Shown here piece by piece: positions 59,589 to 64,000 of a stretch of 64,000 nucleotides of DNA. The notes under the pieces are model-generated. The model was not told the origin of the DNA. It saw nothing but the letters and a program-made list of their open reading frames with translations, and did not search any database. The stretch spans positions 186,001 through 250,000 of the forward strand of contig OY970239.1 in the NCBI GenBank assembly GCA_963715405.1, read 5' to 3'. This DNA comes from JALZKA01 sp963715405 (lineage in GTDB: Bacteria > Actinomycetota > Thermoleophilia > Solirubrobacterales > 70-9). The position numbers were made by a program, and so were the translations under genes. Numbering within the stretch: position 1 is the stretch's first letter; the number at the start of each line of letters is the position of its first letter.

Positions 59589-60635
59589 GTGACCCCGCCA
59601 CACGACTTCGCCTCGGACAACCACGCGGGCATTCACCCCGACGTCCTCGCGGCCATCGCAGAAGCCAACGCCGGGCACGCTCCCTCGTACGGCGCTGACG
59701 AATGGACCCGCCGCGCCTCGGACCTCTTCCGCCGCCACTTCGGGCCCGGCGCTCGCGCCTTCTTCGTCTTCAACGGCTCGGGGGCGAACGTCGCCTGCCT
59801 CGATTCCGTCCTGTGCCCCCATGAGGCCGTCATCTGCGCCGAGACGGCCCATCTCAACGTTGACGAGTGCGGCGCGCCCGAGCGAATCGTGGGCGCCAAG
59901 CTTCTGACCGTCCCAGCCAGCGACGGCAAGCTCCAGCCGGACGACCTCGCCCGCTGGGACTCGCGCCGCGATGACGAGCACTCAGCTCAAGCGCGCGTCG
60001 TCTCAATCTCCCAAGCGACCGAGCTCGGCACGGTCTATACACCCCAGGAGGTCGTCGCCCTCGCCGAGCGCGCACACTCGATGGACCTCCTCTTGCATAT
60101 GGACGGAGCGCGCCTGGCAAATGCCGCCGCCGCCCTCGACCTGTCGCTTGCCGCGCTGTCGACCGAGGCTGGCGTCGATCTCCTGTCCTTCGGGGGCACG
60201 AAGAATGGTCTTATGTTCGGCGAGGCGATGGTGATCTTGCGCCCGGAGCTCGCACCCCATGCGAAGTTCGTTCGCAAGCAACTCCTCCAGCTCAACTCGA
60301 AGATGCGTTTCGCCTCCGTTCAGTTCGAGGCCTTGCTGTCCGAGAACCTCTGGCTATTCAACGCGCGAAACGCGAACTCGATGGCGACCCGGCTATCCGA
60401 GGCGGTGACGGAGATCAACGGCGTCGAGGTGGTGTACCCCGTCGAGGCGAACGGCGTGTTCGCGCGGCTTGACCCGCAGGTGATCGAGCGCCTCCTCGCG
60501 GCGCTCCCAACCGAGCACCCCTTCTACATCTGGGACGAAGGGGAGAGCGTGGTCCGCTGGATGTGCTCGTGGGACACCACCACCGAGGACGTGGACGAGT
60601 TCGCAAAAGCGGTCGCTTCGGCGGTCCGCGCCTGA
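59589..60635 (+). CDS. threonine aldolase / beta-eliminating lyase family protein
   Basis: A 348-residue PLP enzyme of the low-specificity L-threonine aldolase family. It starts FASDNHAGIHPDVLAAI, with PSYGADEWT, the Asp172 of MDGARLANAAA that holds the pyridine nitrogen, and the Schiff-base Lys205 in SFGGTKNGLMFG. Threonine aldolases split beta-hydroxy amino acids into glycine and an aldehyde, or run in reverse. GTG 59589 is 11 bases behind the SDR gene. Together with the SDR it could interconvert a beta-hydroxy amino acid and related carbonyls. Confidence 0.88.
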   Translation: MTPPHDFASDNHAGIHPDVLAAIAEANAGHAPSYGADEWTRRASDLFRRHFGPGARAFFVFNGSGANVACLDSVLCPHEAVICAETAHLNVDECGAPERIVGAKLLTVPASDGKLQPDDLARWDSRRDDEHSAQARVVSISQATELGTVYTPQEVVALAERAHSMDLLLHMDGARLANAAAALDLSLAALSTEAGVDLLSFGGTKNGLMFGEAMVILRPELAPHAKFVRKQLLQLNSKMRFASVQFEALLSENLWLFNARNANSMATRLSEAVTEINGVEVVYPVEANGVFARLDPQVIERLLAALPTEHPFYIWDEGESVVRWMCSWDTTTEDVDEFAKAVASAVRA

Positions 60636-60656
60636 TCATCTAATCTCAATCCGTCC

Positions 60657-60729
<73 letters not shown>

Positions 60730-60763
60730 CTCCTTGCGCTTGCGGGCCGCTATCCTTTTGACC

Positions 60764-60795
60764 ACCTCAGCGCCTCGGCGCGGAGGTCTTTTTTT
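60764..60795 (+). terminator. Rho-independent terminator before rpmG
   Basis: ACCTC-A-GCGCC (60764-60774) pairs with GGCGC-G-GAGGT (60777-60787) with one A-G mismatch, then a run of seven T. It ends the tRNA-Thr transcript or acts as an attenuator. A second hairpin, GGGGCCG-GTT-CGGCCCC (60801-60817), lies between it and the rpmG ribosome-binding site. Confidence 0.85.
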
Positions 60796-60838
60796 CGAGT
60801 GGGGCCGGTTCGGCCCCTGAGGACCAAGAGGAGCTCCC

Positions 60839-61003
60839 ATGGCCCGCGGAGACGTCCGAATCGCTGTGACCCTCGCGTGCGAGGAGTGCAAGCGGCGGAA
60901 CTACCAGACGAACAAGTCCCGGCGAAACACGCCGGACCGCATCGAGATGCGCAAGTACTGCCGCTGGTGCGGCCACCACACTCCGCATAAGGAGACGCGC
61001 TAA
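60839..61003 (+). CDS. rpmG: 50S ribosomal protein L33
   Basis: A 54-residue L33 with the zinc-binding form: CEECKRRNYQTNKSR and CRWCGHHTPHKET, so four cysteines are kept. It opens MARGDVRIAVTLAC. AGAGGAG upstream gives a ribosome-binding site, and the next gene secE starts 13 bases after the stop, the usual rpmG-secE-nusG order. It is a structural part of the large ribosomal subunit. Confidence 0.97.
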   Translation: MARGDVRIAVTLACEECKRRNYQTNKSRRNTPDRIEMRKYCRWCGHHTPHKETR

Positions 61004-61016
61004 AGGCGTTCGCTTC

Positions 61017-61550
61017 ATGGCGAAGTCAAGAGCACAAAGAAAGGCCGAGCAGCGCAAGCGGCAGGCACGCGGCGAGACTGCGGCGCGGACGCCCACGGAC
61101 ACCGAGGCACAGCACGACACTCAGGTACCGGAGTCCGCCGACGTAGCTGAGGCCGAGCTCGCAGAGCGCGGCGTAAGCCTCGACGAGCTCCGCGATGCCG
61201 AGCCCGCACCGGAGCCGGAAGCGCCGGCGCCCAGCCGCGCGGAGACCGCGCCCGCCTCAGACAAGAGTCTCACCCGTCGCGAGCAAAAACGCCTGGAGCG
61301 CGAACGCCGCGATGCCGCGAAGGCCTCGATCGAGCGGCGCAAGCCGCGAGAGGCGGCCGCTCCGCCGCAGCGCGGACGCGTCATGGGCTTCCTCGCCTCC
61401 TGCGTCGCCGAGCTCCGGCGCGTACAGTGGCCGACTCGCGAGACTCTGGTCCAGGCCTCGGCGGTCACGATCGTGTTCATCGCCGTCGCAGCGGCCTACC
61501 TCGGCGTCCTCGACGCCGCCTTCAACTGGCTCATCCAGCGGATCATCTAG
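61017..61550 (+). CDS. secE: preprotein translocase subunit SecE
   Basis: A 177-residue SecE. The conserved part is the last 60 residues: FLASCVAELRRVQWPTRETL, the amphipathic helix, and one membrane helix (ASAVTIVFIAVAAAYLGVLD). The first ~115 residues are a hydrophilic, Glu/Ala/Arg-rich extension absent from short bacterial SecE proteins but common in some Actinobacteria. SecE clamps SecY in the membrane. nusG follows after 45 bases. Confidence 0.93.
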   Translation: MAKSRAQRKAEQRKRQARGETAARTPTDTEAQHDTQVPESADVAEAELAERGVSLDELRDAEPAPEPEAPAPSRAETAPASDKSLTRREQKRLERERRDAAKASIERRKPREAAAPPQRGRVMGFLASCVAELRRVQWPTRETLVQASAVTIVFIAVAAAYLGVLDAAFNWLIQRII

Positions 61551-61595
61551 ATCCCGGCGAGTCCCACCCCCAACGAGAGCTGAGCTGAAAGAACA

Positions 61596-62120
61596 ATGTT
61601 TCGCTGGTATGTGATCAACACCTACTCGGGTCACGAGAACAAGGTCAAGAACAACCTCGAGCACCGCGTCGAGACGATGGGGGCGCGCCAAAGAGTGCGA
61701 AGCGTCGTCGTCCCCACCGAGCAGGTCTCAGAGCTGAAGGACGGCCAGCGCGTCTCGACCGAGAAGCGCACGATGCCCGGCTACGTCCTCGTAAACATGG
61801 AGATGACCGACGACGCGTGGAACCTCGTCAAGAACACTCCGGGCGTCACCGGCTTCGTCGGCTCCCGGAACAAGCCGGTGCCGCTCTCCCAGCCCGAGGT
61901 CGATCGCCTCATGCACAAGGAGACCGCGGAGCGACCGCGCGCTCAAGCGCAATTTGGCATGGGCGAAACCGTCAAGGTCATCTCGGGTCCGATGTCGGAC
62001 TTCTCGGGCGAGATCGCCGAGATCAACGAGGACGCACAGCGCCTCAAGATCCTCGTCTCCATCTTCGGCCGCGAGACTCCGGTCGAAGTCGGCTACGACC
62101 AGGTGAAGAAGGTCGCGTAA
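61596..62120 (+). CDS. nusG: transcription termination/antitermination factor NusG
   Basis: A 174-residue NusG: NGN domain (MFRWYVINTYSGHENKVKNN) that binds RNA polymerase, and a C-terminal KOW domain (MGETVKVISGPMSDFSGEIA) that binds Rho or S10. Unlike many actinobacterial NusG proteins there is no long N-terminal extension. rplK follows after 12 bases. Confidence 0.97.
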   Translation: MFRWYVINTYSGHENKVKNNLEHRVETMGARQRVRSVVVPTEQVSELKDGQRVSTEKRTMPGYVLVNMEMTDDAWNLVKNTPGVTGFVGSRNKPVPLSQPEVDRLMHKETAERPRAQAQFGMGETVKVISGPMSDFSGEIAEINEDAQRLKILVSIFGRETPVEVGYDQVKKVA

Positions 62121-62132
62121 CCTCGATCCAAG

Positions 62133-62558
62133 ATGGCCAAGAAGGTCCTGACAATGATCAAGCTCCAGATTCCCGCTGGAGCGGCCAACCCGGCGCCGCC
62201 GGTCGGTCCCGCGCTGGGGCAGCACGGCGTGAACATCATGGACTTCTGCAAGGCGTTCAACGCGCAGACTCAGGCCGACGCGGGAACGATCATCCCCGTC
62301 GAGATCACCGTCTTTGAGGACCGCTCGTTCACGTTCATCACCAAGACGCCGCCCGCCGCCGTCCTTATCCGTGAAGCGCTCAACATCCCCAAGGGCTCGG
62401 GTGAGCCCAATCGCGAGAAGGTCGGCCAGATCACCCGCGCGCAGCTCCGCGAGATCGCCGAGCGCAAGATGCCCGACCTCAACGCAAACGACCTCGACGC
62501 CGCCTCGAACATCATCGCCGGCACCGCCCGCTCGATGGGCGTCGACGTGGCGGACTGA
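62133..62558 (+). CDS. rplK: 50S ribosomal protein L11
   Basis: A 141-residue L11 with the N-terminal proline-rich IPAGAANPAPPVGPALGQHG and C-terminal rRNA-binding domain (NIPKGSGEPNREKVGQITRA, MPDLNANDLDAASNIIAGTA). It forms the GTPase-associated centre with 23S rRNA. It is three bases from rplA. Confidence 0.98.
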   Translation: MAKKVLTMIKLQIPAGAANPAPPVGPALGQHGVNIMDFCKAFNAQTQADAGTIIPVEITVFEDRSFTFITKTPPAAVLIREALNIPKGSGEPNREKVGQITRAQLREIAERKMPDLNANDLDAASNIIAGTARSMGVDVAD

Positions 62559-62561
62559 CGC

Positions 62562-63323
62562 ATGGCCAGTAAGCGCTCAAAGCGTTTTCGCGAGGCAATC
62601 GGAAAGGTCGACCGGGAGCGGCAGTACCCACCCGCGGAGGCGGTCGCGCTCCTCAAGGAGACAGCGGGAACCAAGTTCGACGAGACCGTTGAGCTCCATA
62701 TCCGCCTCGGCGTGAACGTCCGACACGCGGACGAGCAGCTTCGAGGGACGCTCGCGCTCCCGAACGGACTCGGCAAGGACGTCACCATCGCCGTCTTCGC
62801 CGAGGGCGAGGCCGCGCGCGCTGCCGAGGAGGCGGGCGCCGATCACGTTGGAGCACAGGACCTCGCCGCCAAGGTCGAGGAGGGGTGGACCGATTTCGAC
62901 GTCGCCATCTCGACGCCCGCCCTCATGGGCCCCGTCGTCTCCAAGCTAGGTCGCGTTCTCGGCCCGCAGGGCAAGATGCCAAACCCAAAGGTCGGCACGG
63001 TCACCGACGACATGGCCAAGGCGGTCGGCGAGGCCAAGTCGGGCAAGGTCGAGTATCGAACGGACCGCCAGGCCATCGTCCATCTCGCGATCGGCAAGGC
63101 CTCTTTCGACGAGCGCGCTCTCCTCGAGAACTACGCCGCGGTCATCGACGAGATCAGCCGCGCCAAGCCTGCCGCCGCAAAGGGCCGCTACTTCCTTTCG
63201 GTCGTCATCACAACTACGATGGGCCCCGGCATCAAGGTGGACACCGCGTTCACCGGCGTGGCGGACATCATGAGCACGCTCGAAGGCGAGCCGGCGGCAG
63301 AGCCCGAGCCCGCGCTGGCGTAG
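62562..63323 (+). CDS. rplA: 50S ribosomal protein L1
   Basis: A 253-residue L1 of the L1 stalk. Signatures are DVAISTPALMGPVVSKLGRV and LGPQGKMPNPKVGTVTDDM, followed by GKVEYRTDRQAIVHLAIGK. L1 often represses its own rplK-rplA message. A short Glu/Ala/Pro tail ends the protein. The L10 leader follows. Confidence 0.98.
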   Translation: MASKRSKRFREAIGKVDRERQYPPAEAVALLKETAGTKFDETVELHIRLGVNVRHADEQLRGTLALPNGLGKDVTIAVFAEGEAARAAEEAGADHVGAQDLAAKVEEGWTDFDVAISTPALMGPVVSKLGRVLGPQGKMPNPKVGTVTDDMAKAVGEAKSGKVEYRTDRQAIVHLAIGKASFDERALLENYAAVIDEISRAKPAAAKGRYFLSVVITTTMGPGIKVDTAFTGVADIMSTLEGEPAAEPEPALA

Positions 63324-63339
63324 CTACACTCCGCCGCAC

Positions 63340-63441
63340 AACCCCTGCCCTCCGAAGACAGCTGGCCGGACCGAGTCCGTAACTCCAGCCGAGGTGGCGC
63401 CCGAGGACCGTTCTTCGAGCCCGCCTCCGTGCGGGCTTTTT
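63340..63441 (+). ncRNA. ribosomal L10 leader with attenuator hairpin
   Basis: The 131-base gap between rplA and rplJ contains CCGAAGACAGCTGG and further paired segments typical of the actinobacterial L10 leader, the mRNA site where L10-L12 complex binds to repress rplJ-rplL. It ends in AGCCCGC/GCGGGCT (63418-63424/63431-63437) and a T run, a terminator-like hairpin just before rplJ. Confidence 0.8.
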
Positions 63442-63454
63442 CATTGAGATAGAC

Positions 63455-64000
63455 ATGAGACGCGAAGAAAAATCAGCCGTAATCGACGAGCTCGCCGAGG
63501 ACCTCGGCGCCGCCGAGGCGATCTTCGCAGTCGACTACAAGGGCATCAGCGTCCCGCAGGCGGCGGAGCTTCGCGCGAAGCTCCGCGAGTCCGACGCCCA
63601 ATTCAAGGTCGTCAAGAACCGGCTCGCGAAGCTCGCCGCCGCAAAGGCGGGGACCGAGGACATCGACGACCTCCTCCAAGGCCCGATCGCACTCACGCTC
63701 ATCAAGGGCGACGCGGTAGTCGCGGCCAAGACGATCACGACCTTCACCAGAGAGCACGAGATCCTCGAATACCGGGGCGGGATCATGGACGGTGCGCCGC
63801 TTGACGCGGAGGGCTTCCAGGCCATCGCCCGCCTTCCCGGCCGTGACGTCCTTCACGGCCAGCTTGTCGGCCTCGCCGCAAGCCCGCTCACCGGCCTCGT
63901 CGCCGGGATGTCAAACCTGATCTCAGGCCTCGGCCGCCAACTCGCCCAGATCGCCGACCAAGGCCTCGTCACCGGCGAAGCACCAGAGCCCGAAGCACCG
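63455..64000 (+). CDS. rplJ: 50S ribosomal protein L10, partial
   Basis: 182 codons of L10 are visible before the right edge; no stop is reached. The pattern VIDELAEDLGAAEAIFAVDY, KGISVPQAAELRAKLRES, FKVVKNRLAKLAA and GPIALTLIKGD is characteristic, followed by the helical C terminus that binds L12 dimers. It starts with ATG 63455, 14 bases after the leader terminator hairpin. rplL is expected next. Confidence 0.97.
   Translation, partial: MRREEKSAVIDELAEDLGAAEAIFAVDYKGISVPQAAELRAKLRESDAQFKVVKNRLAKLAAAKAGTEDIDDLLQGPIALTLIKGDAVVAAKTITTFTREHEILEYRGGIMDGAPLDAEGFQAIARLPGRDVLHGQLVGLAASPLTGLVAGMSNLISGLGRQLAQIADQGLVTGEAPEPEAP

Overview
The window is a high-GC, gene-dense stretch of actinobacterial chromosome. 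The mixture points to a deep-branching actinobacterium, most likely Thermoleophilia (Solirubrobacterales/Gaiellales-like): a B12-dependent ribonucleotide reductase with NrdR, a FolE2-type GTP cyclohydrolase, an archaeal-style topoisomerase IA, paired MMPL exporters, and DUF2277, DUF4396 and DUF6421 proteins. That placement is inference. There is no phage, IS element, CRISPR array or plasmid module; this is a core chromosome with small accessory pieces.

Layout. 1-2471: partial VOC protein and two alpha/beta hydrolases. 2507-6487: lipid-CoA genes (acyl-CoA dehydrogenase, SCP-x-like thiolase, divergent MaoC hydratase and TetR regulator). 6545-15749: NADH dehydrogenase genes nuoA to nuoI on the minus strand, tightly overlapped, with nuoJ-N absent after nuoI. 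15855-24424: small membrane protein, flavin reductase, cytochrome c lipoprotein, serS, msrB, thioesterase, a convergent LuxR-type regulator/histidine kinase pair, a helical protein that seems to start at ATC, and typA. 24430-28496: small membrane and hypothetical genes. 28769-32115: nrdR-nrdJ. 32237-43254: hemolysin III, two MMPL transporters, siroheme enzyme, HAD phosphatase with a shrunken DUF3291 protein, topA, and an unknown secreted protein. 43323-50304: holB, a WalK/PhoR-like two-component pair, tRNA-Thr(CGT), glycosyltransferases and DUF2304. 50363-55415: two Tat-exported ferritin-like proteins, uracil-DNA glycosylase, malic enzyme, pgsA and folE2; two of these genes carry single-base frameshifts. 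55775-60635: CsbD stress protein, tRNA-Tyr, and an Lrp - DUF6421 - SDR - threonine aldolase cluster. 60657-64000: tRNA-Thr(GGT), rpmG, secE, nusG, rplK, rplA, an L10 leader and rplJ (cut by the right edge).

Three themes cut across the window. First, most genes that head a transcription unit have a TAnnnT -10 hexamer only 6-9 bases before the start codon and no Shine-Dalgarno, so leaderless mRNA looks like the default; genes inside operons are joined by 4-base GTGA/ATGA overlaps. Second, at least two families of short palindromic elements are scattered through the region, and several copies lie inside or at the ends of genes (nuoG, msrB, pgsA, and the stop codons of two small genes). Third, the best candidate for an undescribed system is the Lrp/DUF6421/SDR/aldolase cluster at 56222-60635, with repeated operator-like sites and a clear leaderless promoter.
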